Below, one piece after another: positions 9,067-20,829 of a DNA stretch of 64,000 bases. The number at the start of each line of letters is the position of its first letter. Positions within the stretch are counted from its first letter, which is position 1. Source of the DNA: Prionace glauca (Eukaryota > Chordata > Chondrichthyes > Carcharhiniformes > Carcharhinidae); contig CM075729.1 of NCBI GenBank assembly GCA_037974335.1, forward strand, positions 92,294,592 to 92,358,591, read 5' to 3'. Position numbers and translations under genes: made by a program. A model generated the notes under the pieces. It was given only the letters and a program-made list of their open reading frames with translations. It did not search any database and had not been told where the DNA came from.

Positions 9067-11950
9067 ATGAGGTCTAAAGTTAAGGATAGGGTACAGGTAA
9101 GGGAAGAGGCCAAGGATGTCCCAATTGGTGGCGTTACGGCAAGTAGGGTCCAGGTGAAGGCTGGGATGAAAGCGCTTTATCAGAATGCACGAAGCATTCG
9201 GAATAAAGTGGATGAGCTGAAGGCGCAGATCGACACAAATGGAAACGATCTGGTGGCCATTACAGAGACGTGGCTGCAAGGTGACAGGGACTGGGAGATG
9301 AATGTACAGGGTTATCAAGTGTTTAGGAAGGATAGGCAGGAGGAAAGAGGGGGTGGCGTAGCTCTGCTGATTAAGGATAGTATCAAGGTGGTAGCAAGGG
9401 ATGATATCAGAGCCAAGGAGCAGAAAGTGGAATCGTTGTGGGTGGAGATTAGGAACAGAAAAGGGAGGAAGACGCTAGTGGGTGTCGTCTATAGGCCCCC
9501 GAATAATGATCTGGAGGTGGGGTGGGCTGTTAACGCGTAAATAAGTGCAGCGTGCAGGAATGGGACGGCAGTAGTTATGGGAGATTTCAATCTGCATATT
9601 GATTGGTCGACCCATGTTGGACGAGGTGGGCTCGAGGAGGAGTTCTTGGAATGCTGCCGGGATAATTTCCTTGAACAGTGTGTGTTGGAGCCGACGAGGG
9701 AGCGAGCTATCTTGGATCTGGTGCTATGTAATGAGGCGGGTAGAATTAGGGACCTTGCGGTGAAGGATCCTCTTGGAGAGAGTGATCATTGTATGGTGGA
9801 GTTTCTGGTGCAGATGGAGGAGGAGAAAGTGGGTTCCCAGACACGCGTCCTTTGTTTGAATAGAGGGGAGTATGGTAGGATGAGAGAAAAATTGGCGAAT
9901 GTGGACTGGGGGAGCGCGTTGGAAGGTAGGTCTGCTGAGGAGCAGTGGAGGATCTTTAAGGAGATCTTTCTTGGTGCTCAGCAGAAATTTATTCCGATGG
10001 TTAAAAAGGACAGTAGGAGGAGAGGTAATAAGCCGTGGATAACGAAGGAGGTGAAGGAAAGTGTTAAAATAAAAGCGGAGGAGTTTAGAGTAGCTAAGAG
10101 CAGTGGGCGAGAAGAGGATTGGGAAAGGTTTAAATGCAACAAAGATTGACAAAGAAATTGATAAAGGAGGGTAGGAGAAGCTATGAGGCTGGGCTAGCAC
10201 TTAATATAAAAAAGGATAGCAAGAGTTTTTATAAATATATAAAAAGGAAGTGGCTGGCTAGGGTAAACGTTGGTCCTTTAGAGGATGAGAAAGGGGAGCT
10301 AGTGGTAGGGGATGGGGATATGGCTATGGTCTTGAATAACTTTTTTGTTTCTGTCTTCACGGAGCAGGACATGAATAATTTGCCGGGTGTTAGCGATGGA
10401 AAGGTGGTAGGACTGGAGGGTCTTAATGACATTACTGTTACTAGAGAGGTGGTGCTCGACAGACTGGAGGGGCTGATTGTGGACAAGTCCCCAGGACCGG
10501 ATGGAATGCATCCGAGGGTTCTGAAAGAAATGGCGGAGGTGATAGTGGATGCCTTGGTGGTTATTTTCCAGACGTCGCTGGATTCCGGGGAAGTGCCAGA
10601 AGATTGGAAAACGGCTAATATTACGCCGTTGTTTAAGAAGGGTGCCAGGCAAAAGGCGGGGAATTATAGACCGGTTAGTTTAACGTCTGTGGTAGGTAAA
10701 ATGTTAGAAACCGTCATTAAGGAGGAAATAGCGAGGCATCTTGAGGAGAATTGCTTGATAGGGCGGACGCAACACGGTTTCATTAAAGGGAAGTCATGTC
10801 TGACAAATTTACTGGAGTTCTATGAGGATGTGTCTAGGGCAGTGGATAGAGGAGAGCCGGTGGATGTGGTCTTTCTGGATTTTCAGAAGGCGTTTGACAA
10901 GGTACCTCACAAGAGGTTATTGCAGAAGGTCAGGGGACATGGAGTTGGGGGTAGGGTGTTAGCGTGGATAGAGGATTGGTTGTCAAATAGGAGGCAGAGA
11001 GTGGGGGTCAATGGATGCTATTCGGATTGGCGGTTGGTGACTAGTGGGGTGCCCCAGGGATCGGTGCTGGGGCCTCAGCTATTTACCATTTATATAGATG
11101 ATCTGGAGGAGGGAACCGAGTGCAGGGTGTCGAAATTTGCTGATGACACCAAGATTGGGGGAAAGGCAAATTGTGCAGAGGGTGTGGAGAGTCTGCAGAA
11201 GGATCTAGATAGGCTGGGTGAATGGGCCAGGAAATGGCAAATGGAATTTAATGTTGACAAGTGTGAGGTGGTCCACTTTGGTAGGAGGAATGGTAGGAAG
11301 GACTATTACTTACGGGGCGAAAAACTGCAGCAGGCGACGGTGCAGAGGGACCTCGGGGTCCTTGTGCATGAGACGCAAAAACCCAGCTTGCAGGTGCAGC
11401 AGGTGGTCAGGAAGGCGAATGGGATGCTGGCCTTCATAGCGAGGGGGATTGAATATAAAAGTAGGGAGGTCTTGCTACAGCTGTATAGGGCATTGGTGAG
11501 GCCGCAGCTGGAGTACTATGTGCAGTTTTGGGCGCCGCACCTGCGCAAGGATATTTTGGCCCTGGAGGGAGTGCAGAGGAGGTTTACACGGCTGATACCG
11601 GAGTTGAGGGGATTGAGCTATGAGGAGAGGCTGAATAAACTAGGCTTGTACTCGTTAGAGTTTAGAAGAATGAGGGGAGATCTCATTGAGACGTATAAGA
11701 TGATGAATGGGATGGATAGGATAGAGGTGGAGAGACACTTCCCGTTCAAAAAAGACAGTAGGACTAGGGGGCACAACCTCAAGATAAAGGGGGGGGCGGT
11801 TTAGAACGGAGTTGAGGAGGAACTTCTTCACTCAAAGGGTGGTGAATCTCTGGAATTCTCTGCCCGTTGAAGTGGTGGAGGCTGCCTCGCTAAATATTTT
11901 TAAGAAGCGGGTTGATGGGTTTTTGATAAGAGAAGGGATTAAGGGTTATG
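9067..11950 (+). pseudogene. CR1 ORF2: endonuclease + reverse transcriptase, lightly broken
   Basis: It opens with an APE-type endonuclease (ALYQNARSIRNKVDE, AITETWLQGD, VVMGDFNLHIDW, LGESDHCMVEF), followed by a reverse transcriptase with KSPGPDGMHPRVLKE, NYRPVSLTSVVGK, FLDFQKAFDKVPH, SGVPQGSVLGP and the catalytic FADDTK near 11136-11150. Compared with the minus-strand copy at 15.6-18.5 kb I see three breaks: a stop at 9538-9540 (CAA in the sister), a one-base loss near 10135, and a G-run shift near 11790. The product would nick DNA and prime reverse transcription from the 3' tail. Not functional as it stands. Confidence 0.9.
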
Positions 11951-12079
11951 GGGAGAGGGCAGGAAGGTGGAGCTGAGTCACGACAGATCAGCCATGATCT
12001 TATTGAATGGTGGGGCAGGCTCGAAGGGCCAAATGGCCTACTCCTGCTCCTATTTCTTATGTTCTTATGTTCTTATGTT

Positions 12080-12680
12080 GAGCTTCTCGAGTGTTGCTGG
12101 AGCTCTACCCATCCAGACAAGTGGAGACTATTCCATCACACTCCAGACTTGTGCCTTGTAGATGGTGGACAGGCTTTGGAGAGTCAGGATGTGAGTTACT
12201 GGCTGCAGGATTCCTATCCACTGACCGTCTCTTGTAGACACAGTATTTATAGGTTGGTCCAGTTCAGTTTCTGGTCAATCAGAACCAACAGGATTTTACA
12301 GTGGGGGATTCAGCGATGGTAATGACATTGAATGTCAAGGGGAGATGTTCAAACTCTCTCTTGTTGGAGATGGTGATTCCGTGGTACTTGTGTGGTACGA
12401 ATGTTACTGTTTCAATATCTGAGGAGTTGTGAATGGTGCTGAGCTTTGTGTAATCATCAGTGAACATCCCCACTTCTGAAGGTCATTACTGAAGCAGCTG
12501 AAGATGGTTGTGTCTCAGACACGACCCTGAGGAACTCCTGCAGTGATGTCCCAGGATAACTCCCTCCTGACTGTATCCCACTGTGCCTTCTGTGCTGGGA
12601 GATTGGAGGTAGTGAACACGGTTCACCATTTTCTCCCGTCTCAGTAACAAACATCCAGCTGCTCTGAGCTCCTTCTTTCA
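12080..12680 (-). mobile_element. Old unclassified LINE, inner part, left arm
   Basis: This continues the fossil at 7205-7666 after the CR1 insertion and is shared almost base for base with 37822-38430. On the minus strand it shows decayed RT-like pieces (CRSSSG context, TDDYTKLSTIHNSSD near 12470-12420). Family unresolved. Confidence 0.5.
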
Positions 12681-12845
12681 CTTCCTCTGTTGGTTACGTT
12701 TCAATCTTCCGATCTGACAGTCTTTGCAGTTATTTTTGACACTGGGGATTTGTGCTGTGGTCTGAATCTCTAACAATAACTGTCCAATCAGTGAAAAGAA
12801 CAGCAGCTCAGAGCAGTCAGGACTGAGGAGCCAGGCTCACTGGGA

Positions 12846-13345
12846 AACACATTGGGAAGATCAAAGCCATGGTCTTCATCTCCCGATACAAACTCCATCC
12901 CTCCCCCTTTGGAGTGTCTGACACTGAACCACACATTCCACAGCCATGGTGTCCTATTTGACCCTGAGATGAGTTTCCCACCACATCATCCACTCCATCA
13001 CTCAGAACACCTATTCCCACCTCGGTAACATCTCCTGAATCCCCCCTACCTCACATCATCTTCTGCTGAAAATCTCGCCTGTGTCTTTGTTACCCTCTGA
13101 ACGTTACTATTCCAATACTGTCCTGGCCGACCTCACACCTCCCACCCTCCGTAATCATCAACTCACCCAGAACTCTGCTGCTCGGATCTGAACTCCCACC
13201 CAATCCCGTTCACCCACCACCCCCTGTTCTCACTGACCTACACTGACCCCCGGTCCAGCAATGCCCTGATTTTAACATTCTCATTCTGCCTCTCAAATCC
13301 CTCCCTATCCTACACCCTCCCTACCTCTGTAACCTCCTCCAAGCT
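12846..13345 (+). mobile_element. L2-like LINE fossil crossing the inverted-repeat boundary
   Basis: Recognised by its run of RT-end phrases: context of KAMVFIS, VSYLTLR-like, then the block around 13220-13330 matching the 56640-56760 element (CTGTTCTCACTGACCTACAC). The inverted-repeat homology ends at 12910 inside this element, so a rearrangement breakpoint cut it. Confidence 0.55.
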
Positions 13346-13690
13346 GCCTAATTTAGTGTGCTCAGTAATCTTGGATATGTGACTCTCTATTCCTTCATCC
13401 AAGTCATTGACAAATATAGTGAAAAGCTGAGGCTTCAGCACAGATCCCTGGGGACATCACTATTCACAGCTTGCTGATTGGAAAACACACACACTATCCC
13501 TACTCTCTGTCTCCTATCTCTGCTCCAATTCCTTATCCATAGCAAAAGCTTTCCTCTAATTCCATACTTTATTCACAGCCTCTCGTGGGGCACCTAACCG
13601 AATGTCTTCTGGAAACGCATAGAAATAATATCCAGAGACATTCCCTTATCGAGCACATTAGTGGCTCACTAACAAATGTAACCAGCTTAG
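13346..13690 (-). mobile_element. Decayed CR1-type RT fragment
   Basis: In the minus orientation this recalls the SGVPQGSVLGP...[11 protein letters not shown] region (13380-13450), followed upstream by AFDKVP-like DNA around 13590-13620. It has many stops and is an old copy. Confidence 0.5.
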
Positions 13691-14371
13691 TTGAACGTGT
13701 CTGATTCTTTTGAAAACAATGCTGACTCTCTGATCAGTTCATGTTTCTCACTCGTTCTGTCTCTAATAAAACATTCCAGTGAGTTTCCCACAACTGAGCT
13801 GTTAGCTGTGAATGACTCTAGTAAAACAGTTAGTACAGACATGAGGGGCTGAATGGCCTCCTCCTGTGCTGTAGATCTACCTGACTCCTTGACTGAAACA
13901 TCTGGATTGGAAGAGGAGGTTAAACAGTGAGTTGAAGGTAGACAAAGTGCTATTAGTGGGTCATGTCCAATGTACATTGTGTCCATCACTCTCTCAAAAA
14001 GAAGGCAGCAAATTTCCCAAAAAACTATGTGCCATTGGAATGGGAAAATGGGAGATTTTCCTGCCATTTTCTGGGCATACTTAGTTGAATATCCGGCACT
14101 TGGTGTTTCACAAAATCCACGAGGGATTTACGCCAGTGGATGGGGTTAATCCCACCCGTGAGAACTGAATCAGAAACCCCAAATCCTTGCCTCGCGATGG
14201 TTTTCCCCAACCTAATTCCCCATTCCCCTGATCACAGGCCCCGACTTCCCCATCCCCACCTCCCCTTTCCCAATAGACTGGCCTCCCGATGGCTTCCTCT
14301 ATACCCCCCACCCCTCCAATTGTCAACACCGACACCCCACTCCCTGATCACCAGCCTCCTCCTCATGGCTT
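13691..14371. other. No gene recognised
   Basis: A short repeat-like phrase (GAATGGCCTCCTCCTGTGCT, near 13850) is present, then C-rich non-repetitive DNA. Long frames here lack any family feature and are broken by base composition rather than codon structure. Confidence 0.6.
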
Positions 14372-15576
14372 CCTCAACTGGAAGGTTCCTGCTGAACTCA
14401 GCAACAACTCTGGCCTCCCTCGCCCCCCCCACACCAGCTTCTAAACAAACATCAGTGATGGAATTGTGGGGACAGGCAGAAAGAAACTTTAGTAAAAGTC
14501 ATAAGAACATAAGAAATAGGAGCAGGAGTAGGCCATCTAGCCCTTCAAGCCTGCCCCGCCATTCAATAAGATCATGGCTGATCTGTCGTGGCTCAGTTCC
14601 ACCTTCCTGCCCTCTCCCCATAACCCTTAATCCCCTCTCTTATCAAAAACCCATCAACCCGCTTCTTAAAAATATTTAGCTAGGCAGCCTCCACCACTTC
14701 AACGGGCAGAGAATTCCAGAGATTCACCACCCTTTGAGTGAAGAAGTTCCTCCTCAACTCCGTTCTAAACCGCCCGCCCTTTATCTTGAGGCTGTGCCCC
14801 CTAGTCCTACTGTCTTTTTTGAGCGGGAAGAGTCTCTCCACCTCTATCCTATCCATCCCATTCATCATCTTATACATCTCAATGAGATCTCCCCTCATTC
14901 TTCTAAACTCTAACAAGTACAAGCCTAGTTTATTCAGCCTCTCCTCATAGCTCAATCCCCTCAACTCCAGTATCAGCCTAGTAAACCTCCTCTGCACTCC
15001 CTCCAGGGCCAAAATATCCTTGCGCAGGTGCGGCGCCCAAAACTGCACACAGTACTCCAGCTGCGGCCTCACCAATGCCCTATACAGCTGCAGCAAGACC
15101 TCCCTACTTTTATATTCAATCCCCCTCGCTATGAAGGCCAGCATCCCAGTCGCCTTCCTGACCACCTGCTGCACCTGCAAGCTGGGTTTTTGCGACTCAT
15201 GCACAAGGACCCCGAGGTCCCTCTGCACCATCGCCTGCTGCAGTTTTTCGCCACGTAAGTAATAGTCCTTCCTACCATTCTTCCTACCAAAGTCAAACCA
15301 GCTTTACAGTCATCGTCATTGCTCATGCACTTTGACCTGAGCAAACCATTCGGAATCCTTGTGACGCCTCTCCGTACTTTGCAGGGGGGTGAACACACAG
15401 CAGATGTACAGTTGGGAGTGAGGTTCAGTCAGATATAGAAGGAAAACTCAGTCAGTCCAGCAGGCAGAGAAGACTTGGGCTTGATAAGGCACATGGGAGG
15501 GTTGGAAGGCTAAACAGCATCTATTTTAATACAAGGAGCCTGTCTGGTCAGGCAGATGAACTTAGAGAGTTGGTCA
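14372..15576. repeat. Left arm of smaller inverted repeat (IR2)
   Basis: 14372-14500 and 15295-15576 together are the reverse complement of 18982-19389, about 410 bp of homology. The arm is split by a CR1 3' fragment. The segment 15295-15576 reads as the start of an old CR1 ORF2 in plus orientation, while its partner is in minus orientation. Confidence 0.88.
14501..15294 (-). mobile_element. CR1 3' fragment inserted in IR2 left arm
   Basis: A 5'-truncated CR1 of the same subfamily as 7667-12079. The 3' tail of CATAAGAA units is at 14500-14520, and the RT end runs to 15288. It is flanked by AAAGTC at 14495-14500 and 15289-15294, a target duplication that overlaps element bases at the 5' junction. 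The IR2 right arm has the empty site (AAAAGTCAAACC on the minus strand near 19265). Confidence 0.9.
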
Positions 15577-18517
15577 TAAGAACATAAGAATATAAGAAAT
15601 AGGAGCAGGAGTAGGCCATCTGGCCCTTCGAGCCTGCCCCGCCATTCAATAAGATCATGGCTGATCTGTCGTGGCTCAGTTCCACATTCCCGCCCTCTCC
15701 CCATAACCCTTAATCCCCTCTCTTATCAAAAACCCATCAACCTGCATCTTAAATATATTTAGCGAGGCAGCCTCCACCACTTCAACGGGCAGAGAATTCC
15801 AGAGATTCACCACCCTTTGAGTGAAGAAGTTCCTCCTCAACTCTGTTCTAAACCGCCTCTCCTTTATCTTGAGGCTGTGCCCCCTAGTCCTACTGTCTTT
15901 TTTGAGCGGGAACAGTCTCTCCACCTCTATCCTATCCATCCCATTCATCATCTTATACGTCTCAATGAGATCTCCCCTCATTCTTCTAAACTCTAACGAG
16001 TACAAGCCTAGTTTATTCAGCCTCTCCTCATAGCTCAACCCCCTCAACTCCGGTATCAGCCGAGTAAACCTCCTCTGCACTCCCTCCAGGGCCAAAATAT
16101 CCTTGCGCAGGTGCGGCGCCCAAAACTGCACACAGTACTCCAGCTGCGGCCTCACCAATGCCCTATACAGCTGCAGCAAGACCTCCCTACTTTTATATTC
16201 AATCCCCCTCGCTATGAAGGCCAGCATCCCATACGCCTTCCTGACCACCTGCTGCACGTGCAAGCTGGGTTTTTGCGACTCATGCACAAGGACCCCGAGG
16301 TCCCTCTGCACCGTCGCCTGCTGCAGTTTTTCGCCCCGTAAGTAATAGTCCTTCCTACCATTCCTCCTACCAAAGTGGACCACCTCACACTTGCCAACAT
16401 TAAATTCCATTTGCCATTTCCTGGTCCATTCGCCCAGCCTATCTAGATCCTTCTGCAGACTCTCCACACCCTCCGCACAATTTGCCTTTCCCCCAATCTT
16501 GGTGTCATCAGCAAATTTCGACACCCTGCACTCGGCTCCCTCCTCCAGATCATCTATATAAATGGTAAATAGCTGAGGCCCCAGCACCGACCCCTGGGGC
16601 ACCCCCATAGTCACCAACCGCCAATCCGAATAGCACCCATTGACCCCCACTCTCTGCCTCCTATTTGACAACCAATCCTCTATCCACGCTAACACCCTAC
16701 CCCCAACTCCATGTCCCCTGACCTTCTGCAATAACCTCTTGTGAGGTACCTTGTCAAACGCCTTCTGAAAATCCAGAAAGACCACATCCACCGGCTCTCC
16801 TCTATCCACTTCCCTAGACACATCCTCATAGAACTCCAGTAAATTTGTCAGACACGACTTCCCTTTAATGAAACCGTGTTGCGTCCGCCCTATCAAGCAA
16901 TTCCCCTCAAGATGCCTCGCTATTTCCTCCTTAATGACAGTTTCTAACATTTTACCTACCACAGACGTTAAACTAACCGGCCTATGATTCCCCGCCTTTT
17001 GCCTGGCACCCTTCTTAAACAACGGCGTAACATTAGCCATTTTCCAATCTTCCGGCACTTCCCCGGAATCCAGCGACGACTGGAAAATAACCACCAAGGC
17101 ATCCACTATCACCTCCGCCATTTCTTTCAGAACCCTCGGATGCATTCCATCCGGTCCTGGGGACTTGTCCACAATCAGCCCCTCCAATCTGTCGAGCACC
17201 ACCTCTCTAGTAACAGTAATGTCATTAAGACTCCATTCCTACCACCTTTCCATCGCTAACACCCGGCAAATTATTCACGTCCTGCTCCGTGAAGACAGAA
17301 ACAAAAAAGTTATTCAAGACCTTAGCCATATCCCCATCCCCTACCACTAGCTGCCCTTTCTCATCCTCTAAAGGACCAACGTTCACCCTAGCCAGCCTCT
17401 TCCTTTTTATATATTTATAAAAACTCTTGCTATCCTTTTTTATATTAAGTGCTAGCCCAGTCTCATAGCTTCTCCTACCCTCCTTTATCAACTTCTTTGT
17501 CAATCTTTGTTGACATTTAAACCTTTCCCAATCCTCTTCTCGCCCACTGCTCTTAGCTACTCTAAACTCCTCCGCTTTTAATTTAACACTTTCCTTCACC
17601 TCCTTCGTTATCCACGGCTTATTACCTCTCCTCCTACTGTCCTTTTTAACCATCAGAATAAATTTCTGCTGAGCACCAAGAAAGATCTCCTTAAAGATCC
17701 TCCACTGCTCCTCAGCAGACCTACCTTCCAACGCACTCCCCCAGTCCACATTCGCCAATTCTTCTCTCATCCTACCATACTCCCCTCTATTCAAACAAAG
17801 GACGCGTGTCCGGGAACCCACTTTCTCCTCCTCCATCTGCACCAGAAACTCCACCATACAATGATCACTCTCTCCAAGAGGATCCTTCACCGCAAGGTCC
17901 CTAATTCTACCCGCCTCATTACATAGCACCAGATCCAAGATAGCTCGCTCCCTTGTCGGCTCCAACACACACTGTTCAAGGAAATTATCCCTGCAGCATT
18001 CCAAGAACTCCTCCTCGAGCCCACCTCGTCCAACATGGGTCGACCAATCAATATGCAGATTGAAATCTCCCATAACTACTGCCGTCCCATTCCTGCACGC
18101 TGCACTTATTTGCGTGTTAACAGCCCGCGCCACCTCCAGATCATTATTCGGGGGCCTATAGACGACACCCACTAGCGTCTTCCTCCCTTTGCTGTTCCTA
18201 ATCTCCACCCACAACGATTCCACTTTCTGCTCTTTGGCTCCGATATCATCCCTTGCTACCACCTTGATACTATCCTTAATCAGCAGAGCTACGCCACCCC
18301 CTCTTTCCTCCTGCCTATCCTTCCTAAACACTTGATAGCCCTGTACATTCATCTCCCAGTCGCTGTCACCTTGCAGCCACGTCTCTGTAATGGCCAATAG
18401 ATCGTATCCATTTGTGTCGATCTGCGCCACCAGCTCATCCACTTTATTCCGAATGCTTCATGCATTCAGATAAAGCGCTTTCATCCCAGCCTTCACCTGG
18501 ACCCTATTTGCCGTAAC
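15577..18517 (-). mobile_element. 5'-truncated CR1 LINE, ORF2 nearly complete
   Basis: A minus-strand copy about 2.9 kb long. Its 3' tail (CATAAGAA units) is at 15577-15600 and its 5' end, just before the ORF2 start, is near 18517. It is very close in sequence to the 7667-12079 copy. It sits between the arms of IR2. Confidence 0.92.
15676..18480 (-). pseudogene. CR1 ORF2, second copy
   Basis: The endonuclease part (18442-about 17500) has AITETWLQGDSDWE, VVMGDFNLHIDW and GESDHCMVEFLVQ. The RT part (17202-15676) has KSPGPDGMHPRVLKE, FLDFQKAFDKVPH, MGVPQGSVLGP, FADDTKIGG and the C-terminal FFTQRVVNLWNSLPVE. Versus the 9067-11950 copy there is a stop near 18457 (CGA to TGA) and a two-base loss near 17230 that shifts frame between endonuclease and RT. 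Most of the 1000-codon ORF is otherwise open, so this is a young copy. Confidence 0.9.
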
Positions 18518-18981
18518 TCTACTGACACAAAAAGCTCTCCTGGAATCACTTCAAAAATTCCACCCTGTCGAATCCTTTCACAGTGAGGTGATTCTATTAA
18601 TATTGGTGAGGTTGAAATCCCCGATTACTATAGCCCTATTCCTCTCACACCTCTCTCTGTGATTTGCCTACATATCTGCTCCTCTATCTCCCTCTAAGTG
18701 TTGGGAGGACTGTGGTATAATCCCAGTACAATGATCACCCTTTATATTTCTCAACTCCACCCATATGGCCTCATTTGAAGGGTGTTCCAATACCTCCTCC
18801 CTCATTACTTCAGGCTTGGTCTCTTTAATCAATAAAACAATATTCCCTCCTCTCTCACACCGCCCCTCACCCCCACCCCCATCACGCCTGGAACTTCTAT
18901 ACCCTGGAATGTCGAGATTCCAGTCCTGTCCTTCTTTCAACCATATCTCAGTGATTACAACAATCTCATATTTCCACGTGC
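18518..18981 (-). mobile_element. Old CR1-type endonuclease fragment
   Basis: The minus-strand frame 18988-18668 encodes STWKYEIVVITEIWLKEGQD, DIPGYRSSRRD and EAIWVELRNIKG, an APE-type endonuclease of an older LINE. It is continuous with the IR2 right arm (18982-19260), which holds the N-terminal part. Confidence 0.75.
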
Positions 18982-19389
18982 TGACCAACTCTCTAAGTTC
19001 ATCTGCCTGACCAGACAGGCTCCTTGTATTAAAATAGATGCTGTTTAGCCTTCCAACCCTCCCATGTGCCTTATCAAGCCCAAGTCTTCTCTGCCTGCTG
19101 GACTGACTGAGTTTTCCTTCTATATCTGACTGAACCTCACTCCTAACTGTACATCTGCTGTGTGTTCACCCCCCTGCAAAGTACGGAGAGGCGTCACAAG
19201 GATTCCGAATGGTTTGCTCAGGTCAAAGTGCATGAGCAATGACGATGATTGTAAAGCTGGTTTGACTTTTACTAAAGTTTCTTTCTGCGTCTCCCCACAA
19301 TTCCATCACTGATGTTTGTTTAGAAGCTGGTGTGGGGGACGAGGGAGGCCAGAGTTGTTGCTGAGTTCAGCAAGATCTTCCAGTTGAGG
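18982..19389. repeat. Right arm of smaller inverted repeat (IR2)
   Basis: Reverse complement of 14372-14500 plus 15295-15576, without the CR1 insertion. It ends where another CR1 fragment begins at 19390. Confidence 0.88.
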
Positions 19390-20018
19390 GATTGAATATA
19401 AAAGTAGGGAGGTCTTGCTGCAGCTGTATAGGGCATTGGTGAGGCCGCAGCTGGAGTACTGTGTGCAGTTTTGGGCGCCGCACCTGCGCAAGGATATTTT
19501 GGCCCTGGAGGGAGTGCAGAGGAGGTTTACTAGGCTGATACCGGAGTTGAGGGGGTTGAACTATGAGGAGAGGCTGAATAAACTAGGCTTGTACTCGTTA
19601 GAGTTGAGAAGAATGAGGGGAGATCTCATTGAGACGTATAAGATGATGAATGGGATGGATAGGATAGAGGTGGAGAGACTCTTCCCGCTCAGAAAGGACA
19701 GTAGGACTAGGGGGCACAGCCTCAAGATAACGGGAAGCGGTTTAGAACGGAGTTGAGGAGGAACTTCTTCACTCAAAGGGTGGTGAATCTCTGGAATTCT
19801 CTGCCCGTTGAAGTGGTGGAGGCTGCCTCGCTAAATATTTTTATGACGCAGGTTGATAGGTTTTTGATAAGAGAAGGGATTAAGGGTTATGGGGAGAGGG
19901 CGGGAATGTGGAACTGAGCCACGACAGATCAGCCATGATCTTATTGAATGGCGGGGCAGGCTCGAAGTGCTAGATGGCCTACTCCTGCTCCTATTTCTTA
20001 TGTTCTTATGTTCTTATC
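19390..20018 (+). mobile_element. CR1 3' fragment
   Basis: The RT C-terminal frame 19415-19756 ([32 protein letters not shown]) is followed by FFTQRVVNLWNSLPVE-type DNA and a TTCTTATG tail. Same subfamily as 7667-12079. Confidence 0.9.
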
Positions 20019-20829
20019 ATCCAACTCGGGATCGCCAGTGCTCGACCTAATCCTTGGGAATGAATCCTGGCAAGTTGTTGAAGCATCAGTGGGTGAGCAT
20101 TTTGGGGATGGGGTAGCTGGACACAGCAATGAAACATGGAGTTTAATCCTGATAAGTGTGAAGTGATGCTCACACTTCCAGAGAGAATTCTCTGCCCATT
20201 GAAGTGGTGGAGGCTACCTCGCTAAATATATTTAAGACGCGGGTAGATAGGTTTTTGGTAGGCAAGGCAATTAAGGGTTACGGGGAGAAAGTGGGAAAGT
20301 GGAACTGAGCCACTTCAGACCAGCCATGATCTTATTGAATGGCGGGGCAGGCTCGAAGGGCTAGATGGCCTATTTCTGCTCCTAGTTCTTATGTTCTTAT
20401 GATGCATTTTGGAGATTTAATAAAGGTCAGATATATACAATGAACAGTCGGTCTGGAGGGAGAATTGAAGAACAAAGGGACTTTGGTGTACAAGTCCATG
20501 GATCCCTGAAGGTTGCATTATAGGGAGATAGTGCGATGAAGAAGGCAATTGGAATGCTTGCCTTCATTAGCCAGGGTTCGAATATGGGGGCAGGTAAATG
20601 GGATTAATACAGATTGGTATTGGATGGTCAGCATAGACATGGTGGGACGAAGGGTCTGTTTCTGAGCTGTGTGACTGTATGATGCTGTATGGAGTTGGAG
20701 CAGTTCTATCCCATAGACTGGCAGATGGGACGGAGAGGCTAAATTCATTTGTTTTGAGTGCTTTGTCAGACTTTGAGAAAATGTACTGACAAATTGACAA
20801 AGAAAGCCCAGCAGTTATCCACACAGTGA
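20019..20829 (+). mobile_element. Mosaic of LINE fragments
   Basis: 20019-20187 is decayed endonuclease/RT (SPVLDLILGNES; WSLILISVK). 20188-20400 is a CR1 3' end with a TTCTTATG tail inserted in it. 20401-20830 resumes an older LINE (HFGDLIKV-like, QRDFGVQVHGS-like, AFISQGS-like) and degenerates. No functional frame. Confidence 0.65.

Larger units (their letters stand above)
7667..12079 (+). mobile_element. Nearly full-length CR1-type LINE in left arm
   Basis: A 4.4-kb insertion interrupts DNA that is continuous in the right arm (CTGGATGATGTTGAGC on the minus strand near 38426). The 5' UTR has a roughly 200-bp internal duplication (repeats start near 7665 and 7862). ORF1 is at about 8132-9030 and ORF2 at 9067-about 11950. 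The 3' end is a short tandem tail of TTCTTATG units. The presence/absence difference shows it arrived after the inverted duplication. Only a few breaks are present, so it is relatively young. Confidence 0.93.
755..12910. repeat. Left arm of giant inverted repeat
   Basis: Reading the minus strand of this stretch reproduces the plus strand of 37597-49842: J flank, J, 61-bp array, V gene, promoter, 44-bp array, 23-bp array and LINE fossils in the same order. Homology stops near 755 on the outside, in SINE-like DNA, and near 12910 on the inside, within an L2-like LINE fragment. A 4.4-kb CR1 (7667-12079) interrupts this arm and is absent from the other. Boundaries were read by eye and may be off by tens of bases. 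Confidence 0.92.

Noticed and set aside
14140-14679. 179-codon proline-rich open frame
   Set aside because: It is C-rich DNA that runs into an antisense CR1 tail, with no domain or splice support.
14738-16345. Plus-strand open frames beginning MKKFLLNSVLN and MRRCGAQNCTQY
   Set aside because: They are antisense shadows of CR1 reverse transcriptase and recur in every minus-strand copy.
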